In this document: in pieces, positions 1 to 23,377 of the stretch
Layout of the letters: every line of letters begins with the position of its first letter
How positions within the stretch are numbered: position 1 is the first letter of the stretch
NCBI GenBank assembly: GCA_027972325.1
Contig: JAPMOS010000026.1
Span: 20,001-84,000 of the forward strand
Length of the DNA: 64,000 bases
Reading direction: 5' to 3'
Origin: Paratrimastix pyriformis
Lineage: Eukaryota > Preaxostyla > Paratrimastigidae
Made by a program: the position numbers and the translations under genes
The notes under the pieces: generated by a model
The model's database searches: none
Told to the model about the DNA's origin: nothing
What the model saw: only the letters and a program-made list of their open reading frames with translations

Positions 1-2884
1 CGGGCCAGTCCACCGTCAGGGCCAGCAGCAGGGGCCACCAGGGCTGGCTCGGCCAGACCGGGGCCAGCAGGGTGCACTCGACCCCGGGCCCAGAGTCCTG
101 CAGGTGGCGCAGTACGCGGTGGACCTGTGAAAATGGGGGGTTGACCCAGCTGTTCTCACCGGGCTCCCACCGGGCCGAAAAAGTGTCGGCGCGCAGGGAC
201 TGCACATCGCGGTGGCGGCTCTCGTAGCGGGGCACCTGGCGCGTCGCGAAGGTGGCCATACGGTCGATCGAGTGCGGGCCCCAGAGCCGGTCCAGCGAGC
301 GGAACAGCGCTGGGTGCAGCATCCAGTCGCTGCGGTCGAAGTCCCGCGAGCTGGTCCGCCGTGGTATTCGTCACGCCCGCCACGTGCTCGGCCTGCAGGG
401 TGATCCCGTGGCGCGCTGCGAGGCGTGGATGGCCCGGGCGATCCCGTCCAGGGCCGGGTTGAGGCGGCCAAACCCGTTGAGGTGGGCCACCGTCGTCGCG
501 TTGTCGACCTGGAAGAGCACCGTGCGGCCCTGCCAGGCCGGCGTCGCGGCCCAGATGCGCAGGGCGTTGAGCACGGCCATGCTCTCGCGCTGGTTGATGG
601 GGGTCTCGCGCATGACGCCCGTCCAGGGGCCCTGGGCTCGTTGCGCTCGATCCAGCAGGCCCCCCAGCCGATGTCCGAGGCGTCTGTAGCGCAGGTCAGA
701 TCGGCCGGCGCCGGGAGCGGACAGGCCCCGTTCCAGCCCTCGAGGCCCTCCAGCCACCAGCGGAGGTCCCCCCGGGCCGGCTCGTCCAGCGTCACGCCGC
801 AGTGCCAGTTGGGGGCCGCTGCGACCACGCGGTAGACGTTGCGCAGGAGAAACTTGGCGGGCGCCACGGCCCGCGAGACGGACAGACAGAGGCCCGCCAC
901 GTGGGCCACCCGGCGCACGTGGGGCCGCGAGCAGCGCAACAGCCGGGCGATTTCGTGCCGGATGGTGCGCCGCTTCTCGGCGGGCACGCAGTAGCGCACC
1001 TGGGGAGCGGTCTCGACCTCGTACCCCAGGAACTGCTGCCGCGGGGCGGGCGCATGGCACTTCTCCAGCTTGAGGTTCATGCCCGCCTGCTCCATCACGG
1101 CCACGAAGCGCGCCCACTCGCGATCGGCCTCGGCCGGCCGACTGGCCACGATGAAGTCGTCGATGTAGGAGAGCATCCGCAGGCCGCACGAGGGGCCCCG
1201 GAGGTACTCGCAGAGGGGCCGCAGGAACTTGGTGAAGGCCCACGGCGCACAGGAGAGGCCGAACGGGAGAACCGTGTAGACGTAGTAGCGGCCCCGCCAG
1301 GCGAACCCCAAGAGCTGCTGGTCGTCGGGGTGAATGCGCAGGTGATGGTAGCCCTCGGAGAGGTCCGCCGTCGAGATGTAGTCCCCGTCGCGCAGCAGAG
1401 GCGCCAGCGTGGTGAGGTCCTCCAACTTGAAGGCCGGCGCCTGGACAAAGGAGTTGACGAAGCGCATGTCGATGCACAGCCTCAGCTTCCCGTTCTTCTT
1501 CGGCGCGCATGTCAGCGGGGAGATGTTGTGGGGCGGCGCCTGGACGGGGCGGATTGCGCCCGTCCCGAGGAGGCGAGCCACCTCCTGGTCGACGAAGGAG
1601 GCGTGCTCGGGGTGCACGTAGTTGGGCAAATGGGAGCGGCACGGCTTGCAAAGGAGCGGGATGCGGAAGCCGTGCAACAGCCAGTTGTGCACGGGGCGGG
1701 GCAAGTGAAAATGCTCCTCCCAGAAGGCCCGGAAGGGCGGGAGGGAGGGACGCCCGGTGCTGAAGCAAGGTGGTGGCGGCGGTGGTGGTGCGGCCGGTGG
1801 TGATGGGGGGTGGTCGCACCGTGGCGGCAGCGGCGGGAGGGTGGCGGTGTTGGTGGAGATGGCGGACCCCGTTGCTGCCGCGGCGCGCGGACTCTGCGCG
1901 CCGTTACTGCTCGCCGGCGCCGTCCGACTGCGCCTGCTGGCGCCCGCCGGCGGAGCCGTTGTTGTTGCCATCATTGTCGAAGCGGCGCCGCTGCGGGAAG
2001 CTGCGCTGCTGGCGCTGGGCGAAGTCGTTGGGGCGGCCCCGGCCGAACCCGCCGCCGAAACTGCGCCCGCCGAAGCCGCCGCGGCCACTCGACGAGCGGA
2101 AGTCGTTCCCGTCACGGTCGCGGCCCCCACCCATGCGACCCTCGCAGGCCTGGCCGTCGCGTTGCTGCTGCTGGCCGGGCAGGGCGCGCATGCCCTGAGC
2201 GAGGCGGATGGCGAAGTCGAGCTGCTGGAGGTTCTGGCCCGTGGCAACCTCGGGAGCGGTGCGGACATACTCGTACATGCGGGCCACGTCGGGTGCAAGT
2301 GCCGTGTGCACCCAGGCGAGCCGCTTGCGGTCCACGATGGCGGAGGCAATGGAGCGAGCAAAGCAAGAGAGGGCGGCGCGCAAGTCCTCCTCGGTGCAAG
2401 GCAGGCGCGCCAGCCGCTCAAGGTTGAGCGATTCCCGGTGAAGGCGCTGGAGAAAGCGGAATTCAGCCCTGGACTCGCGGGCGAGGCCCGTGACCGAGCC
2501 GAGCTGGGGAAAGTCGCTGGGCACAGGGAGGCCCCGGACGAAGGCCCGGGAGCGCTCCAGTGCGAGCCTGTCAGAGGCCTCGCGGTCGCCAGGTTGCTGC
2601 TGCGGGTCTGCGGCCTGCCGCGGATCATCTCCGTCGGCGGCGGCGGCCGCATCGTCCTCGTCCGTCGAGCCCCCCTCGACGGCGCCATCGTCGCCGCTGG
2701 GTGGGTCGGCCTCTCCTCGAGAGGGCTCGGGGGCGGCAAGGGCGAGTCGTCTGAAGTCGGCAGGCGCAGCGGCGGAAGTCGCGGCCGGCCCACGGGCGAC
2801 AGGCACCCGCTGGCCGACGCCTGGCATGGCCGGAGCGCGAGCGGCATTCGCGGCAGTGAGCTGGGACTCGTCCTGGAGCAGAGA
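1..2884 (-). mobile_element. DIRS-type (tyrosine-recombinase class) retroelement fossil, cut by window edge
   Basis: A gag-like ORF (about 1904-2850, RGG/GGR-rich basic C-terminus) is followed on the minus strand by reverse transcriptase and RNase H domains. The RT shows a YIDD active site and an 'LPFGLS' motif. The RNase H shows 'TDASDIGW'. A following segment with a 'WVNPPF' motif is typical of DIRS/Ngaro-like elements. No LTR or recombinase is visible; the element runs off the left edge. It looks broken, with roughly two or three disruptions in the pol region, so it is an old rather than a fresh copy. The family call rests on the RT/RNase H style and is fairly good; DIRS versus Ngaro versus PAT cannot be decided here. 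Confidence 0.7.
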
Positions 2885-3025
2885 GAAACATGCGGTATAT
2901 TTGCGAGGGCGCAGGCGTCGAGTTCGAAAAACAGGAAAGGATTCCTCGCGCCTTCGCGCCATGCGTTACACTCCGAGAGGGAGCCGGGCCAAACGACCCG
3001 TGTGGAGGCTCCTCCCGGCCGAGCG
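2880..3025 (-). repeat. Dispersed LINE-tail repeat, copy A
   Basis: This stretch reads, on the minus strand, from a 'GGCCGGGAGGAGCC'-like start through 'GCGCGAAGGCGCGAG' to the terminal 'AAATATACCGCATGTTTCTC'. The same roughly 140-bp unit recurs at 6905-7050, 22267-22413 and 63229-63370, and in truncated form at 20284, 20547, 20734 and 22676. At 6905 and 63229 it is the 3' end of a LINE, so this copy is a LINE 3' end or a SINE sharing that end. Its 3' end abuts the gag-like ORF of the neighbouring DIRS-type fossil. Confidence 0.75.
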
Positions 3026-3078
3026 GGGCGCCTGCTGGGCAGACGGTGCCGCTCGATGTTGGTGGGGTGGATCAGGGC

Positions 3079-3780
3079 TCATCTTCGGGGGCGGCGGCGT
3101 GATCTCGGTTGGGGTGGGCCGGAATCCCCATCCCCGAGTTGCACCACGGGAGGCATGCCAGGTGATGTGGACACAAACCGCAAAGAGAGCGCCTCCACCG
3201 GGATGACAGGGCCGTACGGGAAGGGTGCAGGGGGCACAAGGGGAGCTGGCGTCGGAGGTTGAGTACGGGGACGTTCACGTGGTGCACGTTGCTTTGGAGG
3301 TGCCGGTGGAGGAGAGGACGGACGAGGCTTTGGTGCGAGCTCCGACTTTGACGTCCGAGGTGGAGTCGGAGTTGGGGCGACATCAGATGCCGGTGGTTCG
3401 GGCACCTTTTTCAAGGGAGCAGGCAGGGTTGCTTTCTTGGGTTTCGGGAGCTGCGAAACCATCTCCGATTTTGAATTCCGCAGGGTGCGATAGTGGGGGT
3501 CGGAATCGAATTCCGAATATCGATCGAGCACGTTGAGGGTGAACGGAGAAAGCAACTGAAAGCGGGTGAGGACGTGCTCGCGGAATTTCTTTGGCGCTTG
3601 TTTGACACAGAAAGCGATCAGAGAATCGATGTCGGCACGGAGATGGCCGGCATCTATCTCATGGCGGTGGCGGACACGGCGAGCGAGATCGTTCTCGTGC
3701 TTCTTAATGGCAGTTGAAAGCCATTGAAGAGAGCCGGGGGTTGCTGGAACAGTGCTCATTCTTATGAAGAAAGAGCGCAC
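3079..3780 (-). CDS. Hypothetical protein, possibly retroelement ORF
   Basis: This open frame of 233 codons is not recognised. The N-terminal half is helical and charged (around 'HEIDAGHLRADIDSLIAF'). The C-terminal half is proline- and lysine-rich and ends in an arginine run. It lies directly upstream, on the same strand, of the LINE-tail repeat at 2880-3025, so it may be coding sequence of the element that owns that tail. No RT, nuclease or gag motif is visible. A host exon is the alternative. Confidence 0.35.
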   Translation of the reverse strand: MRSFFIRMSTVPATPGSLQWLSTAIKKHENDLARRVRHRHEIDAGHLRADIDSLIAFCVKQAPKKFREHVLTRFQLLSPFTLNVLDRYSEFDSDPHYRTLRNSKSEMVSQLPKPKKATLPAPLKKVPEPPASDVAPTPTPPRTSKSELAPKPRPSSPPPAPPKQRAPRERPRTQPPTPAPLVPPAPFPYGPVIPVEALSLRFVSTSPGMPPVVQLGDGDSGPPQPRSRRRPRR

Positions 3781-3815
3781 TCAAAGAAAAATGTGTTTGA
3801 ATGCGAGCGTAACCC

Positions 3816-4340
3816 TCAGAGCAGGTTGGACGGGGCAAGGGCAGTGGCCTGGTCGGGCCGAAAGTACGAGAGCGGAGCAGGCTCATCCGCGGCCGGTACG
3901 GCGGCAGCACCACCGGCGCCCGGGGGGGCTCCGGTGGCACCGCAGGCAGCAAGGCCGGCCCCTCGGGAGGAAGGCAAGGCCGCGGAGGCAGCAGCGGCGG
4001 CCGCAATCATGGCCCGCTGCTGACCGAGAATGTCCCCCAGGGAGGCCTCCAACACACGCCGGATGTGGACGTCGAGGCCTTCCAGGGGCATGGGACAAAC
4101 AACCGCAGAGCGATTCTGCCGGGGCGGGGTGTGTACGGGAGGTCCGGGCTCGGACCTGCTCATGCCCACTCCTTCGTCATCGAGGTTCATGAATGGTGCC
4201 AGAGAGACCGCCGTGGCCGGGCCGGGCGCAGCCTGCGTAGCAGAAGCAGCCTGGCGGACAGCCGCCGCCATGCGTGGGGCCTGCGCCGGGCTTGCCTGGC
4301 CGCCGGGAGTCGCCCCGGATCCGCGGGCATCGGTCACCAA
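3816..4340 (-). CDS. Hypothetical Ala/Pro/Gly-rich ORF
   Basis: This 174-codon frame contains one plausible folded stretch (around 'LEGLDVHIRRVLEASLGDIL') inside low-complexity Ala/Pro/Gly sequence. The frame stays open upstream to about 4480. It sits 5' of the 3079-3780 ORF on the same strand and may be an ORF1-like protein of the same element. The base composition also permits long spurious frames here, so confidence is low. Confidence 0.3.
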   Translation of the reverse strand: MVTDARGSGATPGGQASPAQAPRMAAAVRQAASATQAAPGPATAVSLAPFMNLDDEGVGMSRSEPGPPVHTPPRQNRSAVVCPMPLEGLDVHIRRVLEASLGDILGQQRAMIAAAAAASAALPSSRGAGLAACGATGAPPGAGGAAAVPAADEPAPLSYFRPDQATALAPSNLL

Positions 4341-4518
4341 GAAGGTCGGGCCAGGCCCGTGGGTGCCCGAAGCGGTACTCGAAGAGCCACTCGAAGCGCC
4401 GTTGGGGGTCGGATTGGGTGTAGCCGGGGCCTTGAGATCCTGGGCATCGGTGGGTCTTGAAGTCGATGAGTAGAGGCCATTGTGGTCGGTAGTCCTTGAA
4501 AAAACGGGTGTTCACCAC

Positions 4519-5029
4519 GAAAAAACGAAGGCACTGTGCTGGTCCGGGGCGCCCCCTTAAGTACTCGGAATTGGGCGGGAACGGTCCGACCGCACTTTTT
4601 CAACTTTTTCCCTGTTGTGTTTTCGCCTCCGCTCTTTTTACCACCCCCTTTCGGACCTCTTCCGAAGCCCAAAGTGGGGTCACTTCACGGTTCGATCATG
4701 GACCGTTGACCCGGAACACTCCGAACGGTTTTCGGAGATTCGGATGCGCAACGCATCTGGCTGTTCACGCGCATCTCACCCCCTTCCTGTGCGTGTTTAA
4801 TTTTTTGGCTTCGGCCAAAGTTCCAGACTCCCTTTGACCTCTCTCTCCTATTTTTGTGATGATTTATGGACACGTATTGGACACGCTGCCCGTCGTGACC
4901 ATACGACTTTTTGTGATTGAGTTTTTCTGCATTGTGTGGTGTTTATCATGAAGAACAAGGAGTCATAGCACCTAGACTGCCGAAGACGGAGGCTGTCGCC
5001 TGCTATCCTGAGTCTACGATGGATAGCAT
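4519..5029. other. No supported gene
   Basis: I see no domain, RNA gene or repeat in this stretch. It separates the minus-strand ORFs from the microsatellite in front of the first visible exon of the Crinkler/RHS-like gene. Missing 5' exons of that gene could lie here but cannot be recognised. Confidence 0.4.
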
Positions 5030-5073
5030 CATCTCATCATCCAATCATCATCATCATCCAATCATCATCATCC

Positions 5074-5120
<47 letters not shown>

Positions 5121-5203
5121 GCATCAGCATCATCAGCATCATCAGCATCATCAGCATCATCAGCATCATCATCATCATCATCATCCAATCATCATCATCA
5201 TCC

Positions 5204-5269
<66 letters not shown>

Positions 5270-5276
5270 ATCATCC

Positions 5277-5360
<84 letters not shown>

Positions 5361-5362
5361 TC
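5030..5362. repeat. (ATC)n / ATCATCCA microsatellite
   Basis: Nearly pure ATC triplets with scattered 'ATCATCCA' and 'ATCAGC' variants. It ends 22 bp before a splice acceptor, so it is probably intronic. Confidence 0.95.
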
Positions 5363-5384
5363 TCCTCCTCCGCGCCCTCTGCAG

Positions 5385-20091
<14,707 letters not shown>

Positions 20092-20096
20092 TGATT

Positions 20097-20265
20097 GGAT
20101 GAGGATGAAGATGAAGATGATGGGTGCTGGTGGTGGTGCTGGTGGTGGTGGTGCTGGTGGTGGTGCTGGTGGTGGTGCTGGTGGTGGTGGTGGTGGTGCT
20201 GGTGGTGGTGGTGGTGGTGATGATGATGATGATGATGATGATGACTGGATGATGATGAGGGTATT
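20097..20265. repeat. (GGT)n/(GAT)n microsatellite
   Basis: GGTGCT/GGT and GAT triplets immediately after the stop codon of the Crinkler/RHS-like gene. Confidence 0.95.
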
Positions 20266-20283
20266 AATATATTTTCTTGCGTG

Positions 20284-20321
20284 GTTTAGGCGCGAGTAAT
20301 CTTTCTCGCCCTCGCAAATAC
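20284..20321 (+). repeat. LINE-tail repeat, copy C (internally deleted)
   Basis: 'GGCGCGAGTAATCTTTCTC' is joined directly to 'GCCCTCGCAAATACACAGC', lacking the 'TTCTTGAACTTGTCGCCTGC' segment of other copies. Confidence 0.75.
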
Positions 20322-20329
20322 ACAGCCTC

Positions 20330-20650
20330 AGCAGCCCTGAAGCTCCCCCTCGGTGAGGCCGTGCAGGCGATGGGACCCCGGCCCTGTGGCCCCCGTGCCG
20401 CCACACCAGATTATGCAGAAGCACGCCGGCTGGTGTCAGACCGGGTCCCGGACGGGCCGGGCGGGAAAAGAAACAGTGAGGGGCTTATGATGACGAACCG
20501 CATGTACGGGAAGGTCCTCTGCCAGGGAGCGCCCACGACCTGCTGCGCAAATACACAGCATGTTCTCTCTGCTGATGGAGCAGCAGGCCTTCCGCTACGA
20601 CCACGAGTCCCCTCCGCGGGTTCCCCGAGCGCCTCGCCGATGGTGGCTAT
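20330..20650 (+). repeat. Segment duplicated at 35236-35640
   Basis: Blocks 'GGTGTCAGACCGGGTCCCGG', 'GGGAGCGCCCACGACCTG' and 'ATGGAGCAGCAGGCCTTC' occur in the same order and orientation, with divergence, at 35286, 35535 and 35548. The coding sense, if any, is a short exon-like piece around 'LMEQQAFRYDHES'. This copy carries a short LINE-tail insertion at 20547-20578 that the other lacks. Confidence 0.65.
20547..20578 (+). repeat. Micro-insertion of LINE tail, copy D
   Basis: About 26-32 bp ('CGCAAATACACAGCATGTTC') interrupts 'CCACGACCTG|ATGGAGCAG' of the duplicated segment; it is flanked by CTG repeats that may be a target duplication. It is only the last bases of the roughly 140-bp tail. 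Confidence 0.75.
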
Positions 20651-20689
20651 CACCTCCGCCCACCCCTCCCCTCCCCACCCCCCTCTGGT

Positions 20690-21172
20690 GGCAAACCCCC
20701 CTCTGGTGGCTGTGGCTAACTCCCCTCTGGTGGTCGCAAATACACAGCATGTTTCTCTCTGGTGGCTAACTCCCCTCTGGCGGCTAACTCCCCTCTGGCG
20801 GCTAACTCCCCTCTGGCGGCTAACTCCCCTCTGGCGGCTAACTCCCCTCTGGCGGCTAACTCCCCTCTGGTGGCTAACTCCCCTCTGGCGGCTAACTCCC
20901 CTCTGGCGGCTAACTCCCCTCTGGCGGCTAACTCCCCTCTGGCGGCTAACTCCCCTCTGGTGGCTAACTCCCCTCTGGCGGCTAACTCCCCTCTGGCGGC
21001 TAACTCCCCTCTGGCGGCTCTCACCCTTCTGGTGGCGAACTCCCTCTGGTGGCTCTCACCCATGGTGGCGAACTCCCTCTGGTGGCTAACTCCTCTGGTG
21101 AACTCCCCTTTGGTGGCTCACTCCCCCTCTGGTGGCTCTCACCCTTCTGGTGGCTAACTTCCCTCTGGTGGC
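20690..21172. repeat. 18-bp minisatellite 'CTAACTCCCCTCTGGCGG'
   Basis: More than 20 tandem copies, mostly perfect, degenerating after 21018. An 18-bp unit keeps frame and yields long Ala-Asn-Ser-Pro-Leu frames on one strand and matching frames on the other. These are not supported as genes. Confidence 0.95.
20733..20762 (+). repeat. Micro-insertion of LINE tail, copy E
   Basis: 'TCGCAAATACACAGCATGTT' lies within a minisatellite array and is flanked by a direct repeat 'CTCTGGTGG', which reads as a 9-bp target-site duplication. Confidence 0.75.
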
Positions 21173-21935
21173 TCTCCACATACCCGCCCACACGCCTGAC
21201 CCCACCCAGTGGCGTGACTTCCTCCCACACTCACCCCCGACGCCCCCTTCCCTCCCTCCCTCCCCTCCACCCCCCCTTCGCCCAGATCATCGCCGACCCG
21301 TCCGGCCAAGCTACCAAACCCCCGGGGCCACGGGCCTCGAGGCCAAGTTCCCCCTGCCCGCCAGCCCGGCCGCGGCCGTGGCCATCCCCCGCCCTCCCCG
21401 AACCCGGCCAGCCCACCACCCAGCTGGACCCTCAGGTCCGCTACCCGGGCCAGCGCACCCTCGGGCGACGAGGCCGCGGGCAGCAGCGGTTTCCCGCAAC
21501 GTAGGGGGTCGTTCTTCCACTCTCTGGTTATCCGGGTTTTTGTGCCTCTGTCCGGGTTTTTGACCCCTACGTTACACCGAAATAGCGGACGTTCCCCCAA
21601 GGGTTAGAGAGTGAGTCAGCGGTTCCCCCTGTGGCTCGACCCCGAGCAACCAGGGCCAGTGGATGCCGATGCCATTCAGGACCAGTACATATCACCCTCC
21701 AGTCACTTCCGCGCCCCTCCACACGACTCCTCCTCGCACCTTCAGGCAAGCCCTTCGTCATGGACCAACTCTTGGGCTGGTACTCAAAACTGCAGGCGAC
21801 AGCAACCAGCATGCCTGTCTTCCGGAGGCGGGCCCGCTGTTACCCCGAGATCCCGACAGTGGAGAAGCGAAGCAGCCCCCCGGACGTGCAGATGGCTGGA
21901 TCGCTGCCCCCCTGATGGGGTCCCTATAGCCCCGC
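21173..21935 (+). other. Unassigned sequence with weak exon-like pieces
   Basis: After an acceptor-like 'CGCCCAG' at about 21284 the plus strand reads 'IIADPSGQATKPPG'. After 'CACCTTCAG' at about 21744 it reads 'KPFVMDQLLGWYSKLQ' to a TGA at 21915. They may be scraps of a host gene, but no family is recognised and no start was found. Confidence 0.25.
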
Positions 21936-21942
21936 CCCCCAC

Positions 21943-22262
21943 CCCACCTTGTCGTCATCGCCCCCCATATCATCTCCCCCACTCATGTCATCATCATCAT
22001 CAGCATCCCCTCCATGTCACCATCGCCCCCCATGTCATCACATCATCACCCCCCATGTCATCATTACCCCCCATGTCATCATTCCATGTCCATCCATGTC
22101 CATCCATGTCATCATCACCCCCACTTGGCATCATCACCCCTCCATGTCATCATCACCCTTGGCATCACCCCACCATCCACCATGTCATCATCACCCCACC
22201 TCATCATCGTCCCCCATGTCATCATTCCCCCCCCCCCCCCCCTCCCCCATGTCACCATCCCC
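21943..22262. repeat. 'CCCCATGTCATCATC' minisatellite
   Basis: Irregular tandem units of CCCCATGTCATCATCA with CCATCCATGT variants and a C run near 22228. Confidence 0.9.
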
Positions 22263-22266
22263 CACC

Positions 22267-22413
22267 TCGGCCGGAAGGAGCCGTAACACGGGGGTCATTC
22301 GGCCCGGGCAACCCCCAGAGTGTAACTCATGGCCGAAGGCGGCGCGAGTAATCTTTCTTCTTGAACTTGTCGACTGCGCCCTTGCAAAGACACATCATGT
22401 TCTCGAAATGGGT
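22267..22413 (+). repeat. LINE-tail repeat, copy F
   Basis: A full-length but diverged tail unit in plus orientation, ending 'CAAAGACACATCATGTTCTC'. It has no LINE coding sequence upstream, so it is a stand-alone copy. Confidence 0.8.
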
Positions 22414-22675
22414 CGCTCCTCCCCTGCCACGCCCTTGGTGCGAGACGCCCTGACCCTGATGTCCATGGCTTCAGGGCGGCTGCCCACGGGCCCTGACCCA
22501 AGGCAACCACGCAAAGGCATCAGTCACTCCCTCTCCCGCCCTGTTCCAACAGGTGGCAGCGCGCGGGGGGGAGTTGTGTGAACCGCCCCGGCCCCCGGGG
22601 GAACCCGCGGGAACGCCCAAATGCATGGGTGGGTGGGCTTGATCCACCCTGCGGCGATCAGCCGCAGTTGAGGTC

Positions 22676-22735
22676 GTCCGCATGGCGCGAAGGCGCGAGT
22701 AATCTTTCTTCTTGAACTTGTCGCCTGCGTCCTGA
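22676..22735 (+). repeat. LINE-tail repeat, copy G (3'-truncated)
   Basis: Runs from 'CATGGCGCGAAGGCGCGAG' to 'TTGTCGCCTGCGTCCTG' and then departs from the consensus before the AAATACACAG end. Confidence 0.75.
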
Positions 22736-22929
22736 GCCGGAGGAGGGACATGGCCGCATGAAGGCCATTGCGTTGGTAGTTCTTGGGCGGGGCGCGCGCG
22801 GTTTGGATGGCCGGGGCACGAAACGAGGCGCCGAGCGACGGGCGGATGTTGAGCGCGCGGAGCACTCCCCAACGCCGGGGAGCCAGGGAGGCCGACATGC
22901 CCCCCAGCCCTCTGGCCTCGGCCTCCCCC

Positions 22930-23330
22930 AAGCCCCTGCCATTGTGGAGACTTCAAGAGAACCCGAGTTGCGCACCCGATTGGGCCAAGAGTCAGGTCCC
23001 CAGAAGGCCTGGCTGTATAACCACGCCATCGCACCACGGATGTCGTGGCCTTTCATGATCTATGAGTTCCCCCAGTCTTTTGCGGAGCGGACCCTCATGC
23101 CCCCTGTGAAGGAGCGTCTGAAAGCCTGGTTTGGCATGTCCCGGTGTGCCTCCCCTGACATCCTATTCCTGGATCGGGCTGAGCTGTGTGGATCTGTGCG
23201 AGGAGCAACAGGGCCAAAGACTGACGTGGAGACTTCAAGAGAAACTGAGTTGCGCTCCGATTGGGCCACGAAGAGCAACAGGGCCAAAGACAGTGACGTG
23301 GAATTTTCAAAGTGGGCAGAAGTGGGGGGG
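22930..23330 (+). pseudogene. Broken LINE fragment (RT thumb region)
   Basis: The plus strand at about 22998-23190 encodes 'KAWLYNHAIAPRMSWPF', 'IYEFPQSFAERTLMPPVKE' and 'LKAWFGMSRCASPDILF'. This is the pattern that follows the RT active site in a class of invertebrate and protist LINEs ('W.YN....PR..WP....E.P', then 'L..WLG'). Catalytic RT motifs are absent and no ORF extends either way. It is flanked by a duplicated block ('GTGGAGACTTCAAGAGAA' at 22950 and 23226; 'GCAACAGGGCCAAAGAC' at 23206 and 23275). Confidence 0.5.
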
Positions 23331-23377
23331 GGGGGAGATTGAAACAGGTCAGGCAAAGGGGGAAGGGCAAAAGGGGA

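Noticed and set aside
1757-3262. A 501-codon plus-strand ORF
   Set aside because: It is antisense to the gag-like region and driven by high GC; no domain, and codon pattern mirrors the minus strand.
4917-5364. Long frame of Ser/His/Ile from the ATC repeat read as a gene
   Set aside because: It is translation of a microsatellite; the same happens at 29500-30100 and 54800-55050 in several frames. Only the exon after 5385 has real protein character.
20716-21157. Repetitive Ala-Asn-Ser-Pro-Leu and Ala-Arg-Gly-Glu-Leu proteins
   Set aside because: Both strands are open because the 18-bp minisatellite keeps frame; there are no non-repeat flanks with coding character.
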